From Streptomyces sp. NBC_00259 (lineage in GTDB: Bacteria > Actinomycetota > Actinomycetes > Streptomycetales > Streptomycetaceae), in contig NZ_CP108080.1 of assembly GCF_036181745.1 (NCBI RefSeq), positions 7,691,501-7,755,500 of the forward strand: a stretch of 64,000 nt of DNA, read 5' to 3'. Shown one piece after another: positions 52,260 to 61,045 of the stretch. The notes below the pieces were generated by a model, which worked only from the letters and a program-made list of their open reading frames with translations, was not told where the DNA came from and searched no databases. Every line of letters begins with the position of its first letter. Positions within the stretch are counted from its first letter, which is position 1. A program made the translations under genes and the position numbers.

Positions 52260-52967
52260 GTGCTTCCGCTGATGGCCGCTGCTGATCAGAATGCGTTCTC
52301 ATCGCTTTCTGCTGCCAGCGTTGTGTCGGTCAGCGCATTGGTCTTCACCGTTGCCTCATTCTGGTGGCTCAACGCCAGACAGGGGCGCCTGGAGACGTGG
52401 GAGCCTCATTCCTTTGCGGCGATTTGCCACGGATCCATGGTTCGCCTGCGGCTCCCGCTCGTCCTTCACAACACCGGTGCCAAGCCGATAGTTGTGCAGG
52501 ATCTCATGCTGAGCTTCCCCGATGAGCCCGCCTCTCATCTGCCACTCCTGTGGACGTCTTCACCATCCCGTCTCCAGCCCGGGCCGGACGAGGAGCGGAA
52601 GCTGCCGGCCGGATTCGTTGTGGCTGGCAGAGAAGCGCAACAACGCTTCATCGAGTTCGAGGCGCCGTTTTCCGGGTTTGTTCCGGAGGCCCGTGACTAC
52701 AAGGTTCAAATCCAAGTGAGGGTTGGCCACCGTAAGGGCTGGCGCTCGCTTCTGACGTTCACCTTGAGGACCACCAACATCATCTATCCGGACCGGTACA
52801 CCGTCTACAACAACGCGCCTCTCGAACTGACGAAGGAAGACCAGAAGAAGGCAGACGCTGCGCTCCTGGAGCTCTTGGAGGGGCGGGAGAAGGGCCCTTC
52901 CGCCAAGGACGAGACCGAGGGGCGAGGCTCTTCGAACGACGAGGGCGACACCGGCACGAATCGCTAG
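52260..52967 (+). CDS. Membrane-anchored hypothetical protein (paralogue of the gene at 6922)
   Basis: A 235-aa protein, one N-terminal membrane segment and the same soluble domain (PLVLHNTGAKPIVVQDLMLS, RTTNIIYPDRY) as the minus-strand gene at 6922-7629, about 80 percent identical. The upstream sequence TAGCGTGCCCACCCTGAGG is shared. The GTG start has a more distant GAGG here than in the other copy. Function unknown. Confidence 0.75.
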   Translation: MLPLMAAADQNAFSSLSAASVVSVSALVFTVASFWWLNARQGRLETWEPHSFAAICHGSMVRLRLPLVLHNTGAKPIVVQDLMLSFPDEPASHLPLLWTSSPSRLQPGPDEERKLPAGFVVAGREAQQRFIEFEAPFSGFVPEARDYKVQIQVRVGHRKGWRSLLTFTLRTTNIIYPDRYTVYNNAPLELTKEDQKKADAALLELLEGREKGPSAKDETEGRGSSNDEGDTGTNR

Positions 52968-53106
52968 AGCGGGAAGGCGGTCCCGGGCTTCGCCGTGGCG
53001 AATGTGTCAGCGCCCGCCCGCTGCGGTCGGAGCCGGTCAGGCTGCGGCCGGTGGGTAGACCGTGGCCCGGCGCCGGCTGCCTGCTGCCGACGACGTCACT
53101 CGACAT

Positions 53107-53154
53107 CTATGAGACGACTTGACTCACAAAGTATCTCCGATACATACTGTCTCA
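53107..53154 (+). promoter_or_regulatory. GAGAC...GTCTC operator/promoter of the DUF1269-type gene
   Basis: CTATGAGAC (53107-53115), three bases, then TTGACTCA (53119-53126), and TGTCTCA (53148-53154). GAGAC to GTCTC spans 43 bp, and the order GAGAC-N3-TTGACTCA is the same as in the duplicated blocks. An inner palindrome GTATC-TCC-GATAC lies at 53131-53143. Confidence 0.68.
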
Positions 53155-53205
53155 CAGGCGAGGCTCCCGCCGATTACAGGACCTATGAGCAGTTGAGGAG
53201 TGGCA

Positions 53206-53817
53206 ATGGACAGGACCGAGAACATCGTCGTCTTCCGCTTCACCGAGCAGGCCTCCGCCTACCAGGCGCTCAGTGAGCTGCAGCGGCTTGGCAGCTCGAC
53301 CGTGGAGGTCCGGGGCGCGATGCTCGTCGAGCGCCAGGAGGACGGGACGGTGCGGATTCCGGAGGGCGTGGACACCAGGGCGGGAGAGGGCACCCTGGTC
53401 GGCGGGCTGGTCGGTTCGGTGGTGGGCCTGCTGGGCGGACCGCTTGGCGTGGTGCTGGGCTGGGGCACCGGCGCCCTGGTGGGCGGCGGCGCCGACTGGC
53501 GGCGGGCGACGGAGAGTTCCGGCTTGGTGGCCCTGGTGGCCGACGAGGTCAGCGCTGGCAGCACGGTGCTGGTTGCCGAGGTCGCCGAGCGCGACACGGC
53601 AGCGATCGACGTGTTCGCCATGCGATTCGGTGCGGTGCTTGAGCGCAGGCCGGCGGAGCGGGTGCGAGCCGAGGTCAAAGCGGTCCGCGAGGCGGAGTCG
53701 GCGGCGGAACGCCATGCCGCCAAGGCACGCCGGGAGCAGAAGAAGGTCCAGTTGGAAGCGACGATGGAGGCGCGCGGGAAGGCGCTCAAGCAGCGGTTCC
53801 AACGCCCCGCCGCCTGA
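53206..53817 (+). CDS. DUF1269-type protein with glycine-rich membrane segment
   Basis: A 203-aa protein. The N-terminal domain (ENIVVFRFTEQASAYQALSE) is followed by a glycine-zipper-like hydrophobic stretch (LVGSVVGLLGGPLGVVLGWG, about residues 65-95), and a long charged coiled-coil tail (AERHAAKARREQKKVQLEAT). GAGGAG precedes the ATG at 53206. Membrane stress proteins have this form. The shared operator links it to the 209-aa genes and the TetR regulator. Confidence 0.8.
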   Translation: MDRTENIVVFRFTEQASAYQALSELQRLGSSTVEVRGAMLVERQEDGTVRIPEGVDTRAGEGTLVGGLVGSVVGLLGGPLGVVLGWGTGALVGGGADWRRATESSGLVALVADEVSAGSTVLVAEVAERDTAAIDVFAMRFGAVLERRPAERVRAEVKAVREAESAAERHAAKARREQKKVQLEATMEARGKALKQRFQRPAA

Positions 53818-54277
53818 CTCGCTCACACGTCATCACAGGCAGGGCCCAGGCCGCGGGCCCAGATCCTGTTGCTGTTCGGATGATTCCCGCCTTGCGACAC
53901 CAGTCGGTGCCCGACCGGTGTCCCCGTACCGATGTGGCCCGGGTTGCCTCCCACGTCCAGGAGGCAGTGGGCCGGACCGTGGCGTATGCCGGCCCCAGGA
54001 ACGCGAGGGCGATGGCCCTGCTCGGCACCTCGTCCAGGCCAGTCACTACGCACCGGGGGTGGGACGACCCTGGTGCGGCGATGTCCGGCTCAGTCCTGGA
54101 AGGCTGGAGCTGACAGCTTCCACGCCACATGAATCGCGGCCGCGACTGTCCTGGTGCCGGGCCGAGGCCTGACTTCGTGGGAACTCGGCCGACCACACGC
54201 CCCGCAACCCCGAGCAGCGCGAGAACGGCTGCCCGGCTGATCACCCTTTTCATCCTTTCTCATGGAGGTGTTGTGCC
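53818..54277. other. Intergenic stretch with a possible decayed secreted-protein gene
   Basis: On the minus strand, ATG at 54253 opens a signal-peptide-like start (MKRVISRAAVLALLGVAGRV), but the frame then loses coding character. Another minus-strand frame near 53830-53930 looks more protein-like and ends near 53823. They may be parts of one broken small secreted protein. Nothing else is supported. Confidence 0.3.
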
Positions 54278-55153
54278 GTGCGCACAGCCAATTTCAACGG
54301 CCGTCTGGTGCTCGTCCTCGACAACGGTGTGGTGGACGTCGAGAAGGCCAGCGACGGGCTGTTCTCCTCGGACCCGCAAGCAGTCTTCGACCGCTGGGCC
54401 GAGTTCCGCCACTGGGCCCGGTCCGCGGCCGCGACCGGCCACCAGCGGACGCCTTTGGAGGAGCGGCAGTTGGGCGCGCCGGTTCCGCGTCCGCGGCAGG
54501 TCTTCGCCGTTGCCTTGAACTACGCCGACCACGTAACGGAGTCGGCGACCGCCGTACCGGAGCGTCCCGCTGTCTTCACCAAGTACCCCACGTCCCTGAC
54601 CGGGCCCTACGACACGATCGCGCTGCCGAGTGCCCTGGTGGACTGGGAGGTCGAGCTTGTAGCGGTGATCGGTCGCGAGGCGTACCAGGTCGCCGTCCCG
54701 GACGCGTGGCATCACGTGGCCGGTCTCACGCTCGGCCAGGACCTCTCGGAGCGCGGCGTCCAGTTGCAGGGGCCGGCGCCCCAGTTCTCGCTGGGCAAGT
54801 CGTTCCCCGGCTTCAGCCCGACCGGGCCGGTGCTGGTCACCCCGGACGAGTTCGACGCCCCCGACGACCTCGCACTCGGCTGCTCGGTGGACGGCGAGAC
54901 CATGCAGGACTCGCGCACCTCCCAGATGATTTTCTCGGTTTCCCAGCAGATCGCCTGGATCTCCGCGATCTGCCCGCTGCTGCCCGGCGACCTGGTCTTC
55001 ACCGGCACACCGGCCGGCGTGGGCGGAGCCCGGAATCCGCGCCGCTTTCTCGCCCCTGGTGAGGAACTGCGCAGCTGGATCGAAGGCATCGGCGAACTGC
55101 GCAATCCGCTGATTGCCGGCCCCAGCTATCCCGAAGGCCCGCAGGCCGCCTGA
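54278..55153 (+). CDS. Fumarylacetoacetate hydrolase-family protein
   Basis: A 291-aa FAH-fold protein: VDWEVELVAVIGREAYQVAV (metal-site Glu residues), LTLGQDLSERGVQLQGPAPQ, FSLGKSFPGFSPTGPVLVTP and LLPGDLVFTGTPAGVGGARN. The GTG at 54278 has TGGAGGTG upstream. It is a paralogue in role of the gene at 24093 but only distantly similar. With the next two genes it forms a second, smaller ring-cleavage set. Confidence 0.87.
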   Translation: MRTANFNGRLVLVLDNGVVDVEKASDGLFSSDPQAVFDRWAEFRHWARSAAATGHQRTPLEERQLGAPVPRPRQVFAVALNYADHVTESATAVPERPAVFTKYPTSLTGPYDTIALPSALVDWEVELVAVIGREAYQVAVPDAWHHVAGLTLGQDLSERGVQLQGPAPQFSLGKSFPGFSPTGPVLVTPDEFDAPDDLALGCSVDGETMQDSRTSQMIFSVSQQIAWISAICPLLPGDLVFTGTPAGVGGARNPRRFLAPGEELRSWIEGIGELRNPLIAGPSYPEGPQAA

Positions 55154-55215
55154 CGCGCGGCCCATCGACCTGCTGCGTACATCACCGCCCACTGAAGCTT
55201 TTCGAGGAGACTGCC

Positions 55216-56136
55216 ATGGCCCTGCACCGCGTGGCACACATCACGATCGGCGTTCCCAATGTGGCCGCCACCTCCGCCTACTACGCCGATTTCGGGCTGA
55301 CCGACCTCGGCGACGGCCGTTTTGCCACTGCTGACGGTGGCGAACAGCTCAAGATCATTCACGCGGCACGACGCCGCCTGGAGGAGCTCACCCTGAGCGC
55401 CGACGACCCCGACGACCTGAGTCGGATCGCCTCCGCACTGAACCGGCTGGAGAAGCCGTTCGTCCGGGACTCCCACCGCCTGCGCGCGGTCGACCCGGGC
55501 ACCGAAGTGACGGTGACCGTGGAGGTGCAGCCGCGCATCGTGCAGTCCCCGGCCGCCCCGGTGCCCTACAACGGCCCCGGGCGGGTCGAGCGGGCAGGCA
55601 TGCGTGCCCCCGGTGTACTGCGTGAGGGGCCGGTGCGCGTCCGTCGCCTGGGACACGTCGTCCTGGGCTCCACCGACCAGAAGGCTTCCCAGCGCTTCTT
55701 CACCGAAGGGCTCGGCTTCAAGGTCAGCGACCTGGTACCGGGCGCGGCGTTCCTGCGCTGCTCCACCGACCACCACAACGTCCTCGTCCAGAAGGCCCCC
55801 ATCTCCTTCCTCCACCACACCTCCTGGCAGGTGGACGACGTGGATGAGGTCGGACGCGGCGCCACCCGGATGCTGGAAGGCCACCCCGAGCGCCATGTGT
55901 GGGGTCTGGGCCGTCATCACCTGGGGGCGAACTTCTTCTGGTACCTCAAGGATCCGGCCGGCAACTTCTCCGAGTACTACTCCGACATGGACTGCATCGT
56001 GGACGACCAGCTGTGGACCCCCGAGACATGGGAGGGTGCCAGCGCCCTGTACAGCTGGGGCCCGCCCGTGCCGCCGTCCTTCATCCGCCCCGACGACCTC
56101 GCCGCAATGATGACCGGCGCGCACGGCGGCAGCTGA
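55216..56136 (+). CDS. Extradiol dioxygenase-like VOC protein
   Basis: A 306-aa protein with two VOC domains. Candidate iron ligands His147 (RLGHVVLG), His201 (HHTSWQVDDV) and Glu253 (NFSEYYSDMD) are in place. The ATG at 55216 follows GAGGAGACTGCC. It probably cleaves a catechol whose product goes to the FAH-type enzyme upstream. Confidence 0.85.
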   Translation: MALHRVAHITIGVPNVAATSAYYADFGLTDLGDGRFATADGGEQLKIIHAARRRLEELTLSADDPDDLSRIASALNRLEKPFVRDSHRLRAVDPGTEVTVTVEVQPRIVQSPAAPVPYNGPGRVERAGMRAPGVLREGPVRVRRLGHVVLGSTDQKASQRFFTEGLGFKVSDLVPGAAFLRCSTDHHNVLVQKAPISFLHHTSWQVDDVDEVGRGATRMLEGHPERHVWGLGRHHLGANFFWYLKDPAGNFSEYYSDMDCIVDDQLWTPETWEGASALYSWGPPVPPSFIRPDDLAAMMTGAHGGS

Positions 56137-56183
56137 ATGAAAGGAACGGAACAGGTCATGCTCACCTGTGCCCAAGGTCGCGC

Positions 56184-56320
56184 CGCGGATGCATACGACG
56201 TGCCGTCGTCGGCGCCGGTCCGGTCGGGCGGACCACGGCCATCCAGCTGGCCACGCGAGGCCGGCGGGTCGACGACGCCGACCCACCGGCCGCTGCCCTC
56301 CCCGGTCGCGAACGTGCGCC
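56184..56320 (+). pseudogene. N-terminal stub of an FAD-dependent hydroxylase
   Basis: The frame at 56199 reads RAVVGAGPVGRTTAIQLATRGRRV, the FAD motif of class A hydroxylases, then loses similarity after about 40 codons. No credible start or downstream domains remain up to 56582. It follows the dioxygenase as the intact FAD hydroxylase does in the 22951-26641 operon. Confidence 0.7.
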
Positions 56321-56582
56321 GAGCGATGGCAGGCAGAGGTGTTGACCGCGCGAGGGAAGCTGCGCGAAGTGGTGTGGATCAATGTGACCGTGTCATCGGT
56401 GAACAGTTGATCGCTTCGGCCAGCCAGACCGAGGTGGTGCTTGATGTAGATCGAGGGCGGCCAGAACCGTGAGTTCCGTCGTACGGCGGAGGGCGGGCCG
56501 GCCCGACCAGGAGAGCGAATCCTGGTCCACCGACGGCGGCCAACTGACGAAGCCAGCGGATGGAGCACGAAACCGCACTGGG

Positions 56583-57736
56583 TTACTTGTTGCCGCCTAT
56601 CTGCGCAACCTCTGATTCATGACACTCGCTCTCGTTCAGCTCGGCCCAGACCGTCTTGCCGTGGCGGGCGTGGCGCGTTCCCCAGTGCTCGGCGAGCTGG
56701 GCGACGAGGAGCAGGCCGCGCCCGCCCTCGTCGAAGACACGGGCACGGCGCATGTGCGGGGTGGTGCTGCTGCAAGGAGCAGATCGTCGTCGTAGAGGTC
56801 GGGGTTGCGGTCGCGAGAGAACTGCGCGACGCCCAGCGTGGTGCCACGGGCGCACAGGGGCGCGACCAGCGTCGAGTGGACCGGCTGGGCGTCGACAGCG
56901 CGGTTGAGTTCCGGGTTCACCGCCGAATGGTCGGGAGGCCCGCCGAGGTGGTGCCGTGAGGGTTGCCCGGTGGTCAGGGCGCGGTCCGGCGGCGATCCGC
57001 CAGGGTAGGTGTGAAGCTGCTGCGGCGCGATCGTCGATTCCGGGTAACCGTCGGTCACTGATCGCTGGGTGAGCCGGCGCAGCAGGAGCGGGTCCTCCGC
57101 CGTAGTGGTGTGTCCGTGGAGTGCGGACTCCAGCAGATCGACGGTGACGAGGTCGGCGAAGTGCTCGGTGGCGACGTCCGCCAACTCCTGAGTGGTGCGG
57201 GCGATGTCCAGCGTGGTGCCGATGCGCATTCCCGCCTCGTTCACCACCGTCAGCCGCCACCGCAGCCGACGGTCCCGCTCCTCCTGGAACGCCACGACGC
57301 CCTGCTCCGACGTGCGGTCCATGTACCCGGTCATTGTCGCGATCAGCTGGCGCGCCCCTGCGCTGATCAGCTCGGGATCGCTCGTCAGCCGGGGCAACTT
57401 TTCGAGCAATCTGTCGAGAGCGATGCCTTGTGCGAGCCTGTGAGCGCGCAGCACCGCGCTGACGGGTATCCCACGCCGGGCCAACCGCCGCGCCCGTTCC
57501 ACGTCGGCGACGGGCGGATCGATCCGGCTCGGCTCGATTGCGTGCTCGAGGCCGGCCAATATGCCGACGATGTGCTCGGTGATGTTCTCCGATGTCATGC
57601 GGGCGATGTCCGAGGTTTCCCACAGTTCGGGGACTTCACGTCGCAGGCACTGTGCCACCTCTGCGCTCAGCCTGTCCGCGCTCGTGCTGAGCTCGTGCGC
57701 GGCACGGTACACAATGCTGTCCGCGGTAACGTCCAC
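56583..57736 (-). pseudogene. GAF-containing SpoIIE-type regulator with an internal deletion
   Basis: From ATG 57736 the protein runs through a helical sensor region (MTSENITEHIVGILAGLEHA, SAVLRAHRLAQGIALDRLLE) and a GAF domain (VHSTLVAPLCARGTTLGVAQ) to DLYDDDLLL near 56790. There it joins, out of frame, to the last part of a HATPase domain (MRRARVFDEGGRGLLLVAQL ... GKTVWAEL), ending at 56583. The PP2C phosphatase and most of the kinase-like domain are missing. The end resembles the intact phosphatase at 62907-64000. Confidence 0.78.
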
Positions 57737-58110
57737 AAGGACGACGTTACGCCGTACAGGCGAGTGCGCATCGCCGGGAGGCGCCCTCTTCGAGATCCGT
57801 CAGCGTGCGCTCGCCAATGAGCGCAGCAATCGGACGGCCATGATCGACAACACTGTCGGCCTCGCAGAGAGCCTTCCCCTCCCGGCCCATCGCGCAGGCA
57901 GCCGAAGCGGCATGGACCCGCCCGGCTGCTGAGGGGACGTGCCGGTGCCCGCCCGACGCGAGGGACGCCAGCCCGTGGAGTGCCGGTCTTAAGGGTCTCG
58001 ACTCGGTGGCGTTCTTGGAGTACCGCAGACTGTCCTAGCTGTACTGCCCAGGCAGTCGTGGAGCGTGCCTTGATGGTGCCCGCCGGGGCACGAGTCGAGG
58101 CGGGCTGTGG
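57737..58110. other. Intergenic stretch without a recognisable gene
   Basis: It lies between two minus-strand genes and should contain the promoter of the GAF gene. I see no supported gene or repeat. Confidence 0.45.
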
Positions 58111-59349
58111 CTACAGGAAACGGCGGATGGGCTGGACGGCGACTTCCCGGGCCCGCTGCAGGACAGAGCGTCTCTTCCATCGGCCCTCCCGGATCAGTTC
58201 GCTGGCCGCCCTGTCCGTCTCGAAGTCCTCATCCAGTGTTGCGGTGAAATCCTGGTCCAGCACCGCGAGCATCACCTCCTCGTCATGGTCGAGGGAGCGG
58301 CGGTTGAAGTTGGTCGAGCCGATGAGAGCGGCGACGTGGTCGACCGTGATGACCTTGGTGTGCATCATCGTGGGCTGGTACTGGTAGATCTTCACTCCGC
58401 ACGCGGTGAGCTTCTCGTAGTGGTGCTGGCCGGCCAGCAAGGAGACCCGCTTGTCGGTATGCGGCCCCGGTAGCAGGATCTCCACCTCGACGCCGCGCCG
58501 CACGGTGGCACACAGCAGCTCGACGAAGTACGTGTCCGGCGAGAAGTAGGCGGTGGTCAGCCGGAAGCGTTCCTCGGCGGATTCCAGCATCACGCGGATC
58601 AAGGTCTGCATGTCCTGCCAGCCGAAGCCGGCCGAGCCGCGGACCACCTGCACGACGACATCGCCCTGCGGGCGGTGCTCGATGAACCGGTCCCGCTCGT
58701 CGAAGAGTTCGTCGTGGCACTCGGCCCAGTTCTGCGCGAACGCGGCAGCGATCCCGTCCACCGCCGGCCCGCGGACCTCGACGTGCGTGTCGCGCCACTC
58801 GCTCTCGTCGCGCGCATCGCCGCACCACTCCTTGGCGATCCCCACCCCGCCGGTGAACGCGGTCTCCTCGTCGATGACCAGGACCTTGCGGTGGCACCGG
58901 TGGTTCTGTTTGAGGGGAGAGAGATACAGCGGCTTGCGGAACCACGCCACCTCGACCCCGGCACGCTCCATCGCATCCAGCTGCTCGGTCTCGATCAGCC
59001 GGCTGCCGAACCCGTCCAAGAGCAGCCGCACCCGCACACCGGCACGGGCTCGCTCCGCGAGTGTCTGGGCGAACTGGCGGGCTATGTCACCCTTCCAGTA
59101 CACGAACGTCATCATGTCCACGGTGCACTCGGCGCGGCGGATCCCGGCCAGCATCGCGCCGAAGATCTCATCCCCGTTGCGCAAGGGAACGAGACTGTTG
59201 CCCTCCGTCGCCGCGATCCCTATCAGCCGCTCCAGACGCCGCCGTATCCGCACCACGCGGGCCTGCACGACGCGGGCCTCAAGGTACGACGCGTCCGGTG
59301 CTTCGGGGTCCTGCTGGGTCAGCTCGGAAGGTTCTTGCGTACCGGTCAT
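58111..59349 (-). CDS. Phospholipase D-family protein (cardiolipin synthase-like)
   Basis: A 412-aa protein with two HKD motifs: HRKVLVID (His153, Lys155, Asp160) and HTKVITVD (His330, Lys332, Asp337), each followed by GG(V/S)N-type turns (TGGVGIAKEW, IGSTNFNRRS). The ATG at 59349 follows CAGGGGG. There is no N-terminal membrane helix, unlike classical cardiolipin synthases, so it may act at the membrane surface on phosphatidylglycerol or as a stress-related phospholipase. Confidence 0.87.
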   Translation of the reverse strand: MTGTQEPSELTQQDPEAPDASYLEARVVQARVVRIRRRLERLIGIAATEGNSLVPLRNGDEIFGAMLAGIRRAECTVDMMTFVYWKGDIARQFAQTLAERARAGVRVRLLLDGFGSRLIETEQLDAMERAGVEVAWFRKPLYLSPLKQNHRCHRKVLVIDEETAFTGGVGIAKEWCGDARDESEWRDTHVEVRGPAVDGIAAAFAQNWAECHDELFDERDRFIEHRPQGDVVVQVVRGSAGFGWQDMQTLIRVMLESAEERFRLTTAYFSPDTYFVELLCATVRRGVEVEILLPGPHTDKRVSLLAGQHHYEKLTACGVKIYQYQPTMMHTKVITVDHVAALIGSTNFNRRSLDHDEEVMLAVLDQDFTATLDEDFETDRAASELIREGRWKRRSVLQRAREVAVQPIRRFL

Positions 59350-59475
59350 CGCATCCCCCTGGCCGGAACACAACAGGAACCGTCGGACCGCGGCACCCGG
59401 TCCGGCACGGGCTGGAGCGGCGAGCAGACTGTACCTCCGACCCCCGGCAGACGGGGCCCAGGGAAGGCCACGGTG

Positions 59476-59577
59476 ATGGTGGGCATGGTCGCCGTATGTC
59501 TCGTCCTGGCCAGCCCTGCCGCCTTCGGGCTCCTGGTCCAACACCCGCGATCGCAGACGGGGCTCGACGGAAGGTAG
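59476..59577 (+). pseudogene. Short relative of the small membrane protein at 60693
   Basis: A 33-codon frame, MVGMVAVCLVLASPAAFGLL followed by VQHPRSQTGLDGR and TAG. The start resembles the membrane helix of the 80-aa protein at 60693-60935 (MVVGIIAVCIVLAVLAFFVP). The rest is missing, so it is likely a decayed copy, though a real micropeptide is possible. Confidence 0.4.
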
Positions 59578-59633
59578 TTCTCCGCAGAGCCCCGATCTGT
59601 ACATGGCGCGTCGCCGTGTGGTCACCGCTTCGT

Positions 59634-59789
59634 CTAGAAGTAGTGCTTGCGCCTACCGACGGTGCGTCCAGTCGCTCCGAGGATCCAAAGGATCGCGCCG
59701 ACCAAGATGAGTACGCCGCCCACTGTCGTCAGCAGCGATATGCCCATCAGCATCCCTATGATGAGCAGAATCAGCCCAAGAACAATCAT
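59634..59789 (-). CDS. Small hydrophobic membrane protein (DUF6131 type)
   Basis: A 51-aa protein with two membrane helices (MIVLGLILLIIGMLMGISLL, then VGGVLILVGAILWILG) and a basic end TGRTVGRRKHYF. This form is common in Streptomyces. The ATG at 59789 has GGAG at good spacing; in-frame codons upstream are not needed. Function unknown. Confidence 0.75.
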   Translation of the reverse strand: MIVLGLILLIIGMLMGISLLTTVGGVLILVGAILWILGATGRTVGRRKHYF

Positions 59790-60049
59790 GACCACTCCGA
59801 TTTGTCGAGTCACTTCGACGTGTGGACCTGCTTCTTGGCAGCCCACAGCGTCCCGTTTCCATCGGTTTCCTGATCCGGATCGGGTGCAGTTTCCGCCAAC
59901 CACGCTCGGCGGCTGCCAGGCGGCCTGTGTCGTGCTCCCTCCGTGTGCCCCGCTCTCGACCGCTCATGCGCATCGGATCACCGCTTCCAGCCAGGTCGCC
60001 TCCCGCCAAGGCAGCTCGCCCGGGGCTGCGGTCGGGCTAGGGTCCCGAC

Positions 60050-60409
60050 ATGAGCACAGTGGACCCCCTCCTGAAGAGGCTGACCGACCGCGTGGAGCGA
60101 GAACAACTTGCTCTGCCGATCACCCTCGTCATCCACGGCACCACCATCACCGGAGAGGTGGTGCCACACGCCGTCTGGGCCAAGCACATCGCCGATCAGC
60201 TCTCCCGCTCGGAGAGCCGGGCGAGCATTTTCGCCACCGACTTCGTGTGGGAGCACGACCAGCCCGAGCGCGACGGCAACTACCTTCATCTGAGCGGCGG
60301 CAAGGTCGTCAGCGCCGGCACCGCGTACCCGGAACACGGTGGGCTGTTCCGTATTGGCATCGACGCGGTGAGCGGGTGGTTCCTGGGGGAGATTCAGGTA
60401 CACCCGTAA
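60050..60409 (+). CDS. Hypothetical protein, 119 aa
   Basis: A small soluble protein: MSTVDPLLKRLTDRVEREQL, ALPITLVIHGTTITGEVVPH, AVWAKHIADQLSRSES. No family is recognised with certainty. There is no Shine-Dalgarno; instead TAGGGT at 60038-60043 sits six bases before the A of the ATG, which fits a leaderless mRNA starting at the start codon. Confidence 0.65.
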   Translation: MSTVDPLLKRLTDRVEREQLALPITLVIHGTTITGEVVPHAVWAKHIADQLSRSESRASIFATDFVWEHDQPERDGNYLHLSGGKVVSAGTAYPEHGGLFRIGIDAVSGWFLGEIQVHP

Positions 60410-60692
60410 GGTCGGCACGCGCTCCGGACCTGCGCGCAATCGGCTTCGGTGGCCCCGAGTCGCCGCGCCGCATGAACACGTGCCAAGGGCGGTACCTGCT
60501 CGTCCGGGCGGGGATCGGAGACATCCCCTTGGGGCCTGCACACGGCGAGGAAACGTCAGGCCGCGGTGCCCGGTCCGGCAACGGGCTGAGCGGCGCGGCG
60601 ACCGTATCCCTGGGGCGGGCGGCACGAGCCAGGCGCATGGTCCTGGATCCGCAGGGCAAACGGAGGGGCACACCTCAACTCAGGGAGCCTTC

Positions 60693-60935
60693 ATGATGGT
60701 TGTTGGGATCATTGCTGTCTGTATCGTCCTCGCCGTTCTCGCCTTCTTCGTACCTCGTCTGTCCCGGCACCCCGAACGTGGCACCCAGCGCACCCTGGGA
60801 GCCGGATCACGCGCTGGGGCCAAGGCCCCCGGCATCCTGGGACGGATCTTCAGCAAGCCCTTCCGCAGCAGCTCCAAGGCCGTGGGCCGTAGCGGTTCCG
60901 CGGGTCGTCGTGCCCGAGGTCGCATGCCGTTGTGA
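60693..60935 (+). CDS. Small membrane protein with basic tail
   Basis: An 80-aa protein with one N-terminal membrane helix (VVGIIAVCIVLAVLAFFVPR) and a long Arg/Lys/Ser/Gly-rich tail (FSKPFRSSSKAVGRSGSAGR). AGGGAG precedes the ATG at 60693. Such short proteins next to sigma-B-like genes are common in Streptomyces stress regions; function unknown. The 283 bp upstream hold nothing else. Confidence 0.7.
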   Translation: MMVVGIIAVCIVLAVLAFFVPRLSRHPERGTQRTLGAGSRAGAKAPGILGRIFSKPFRSSSKAVGRSGSAGRRARGRMPL

Positions 60936-61045
60936 GATCAGGCTGCCGCCTCGTCTCATCTTCCTGCCGCAGGTCAGGCGTGCGCGCGCCGTCCCGGGGC
61001 AGGAGCGGTCCAGGAAGAGCGCACCACCAGGGGAGGGATGGGGAC

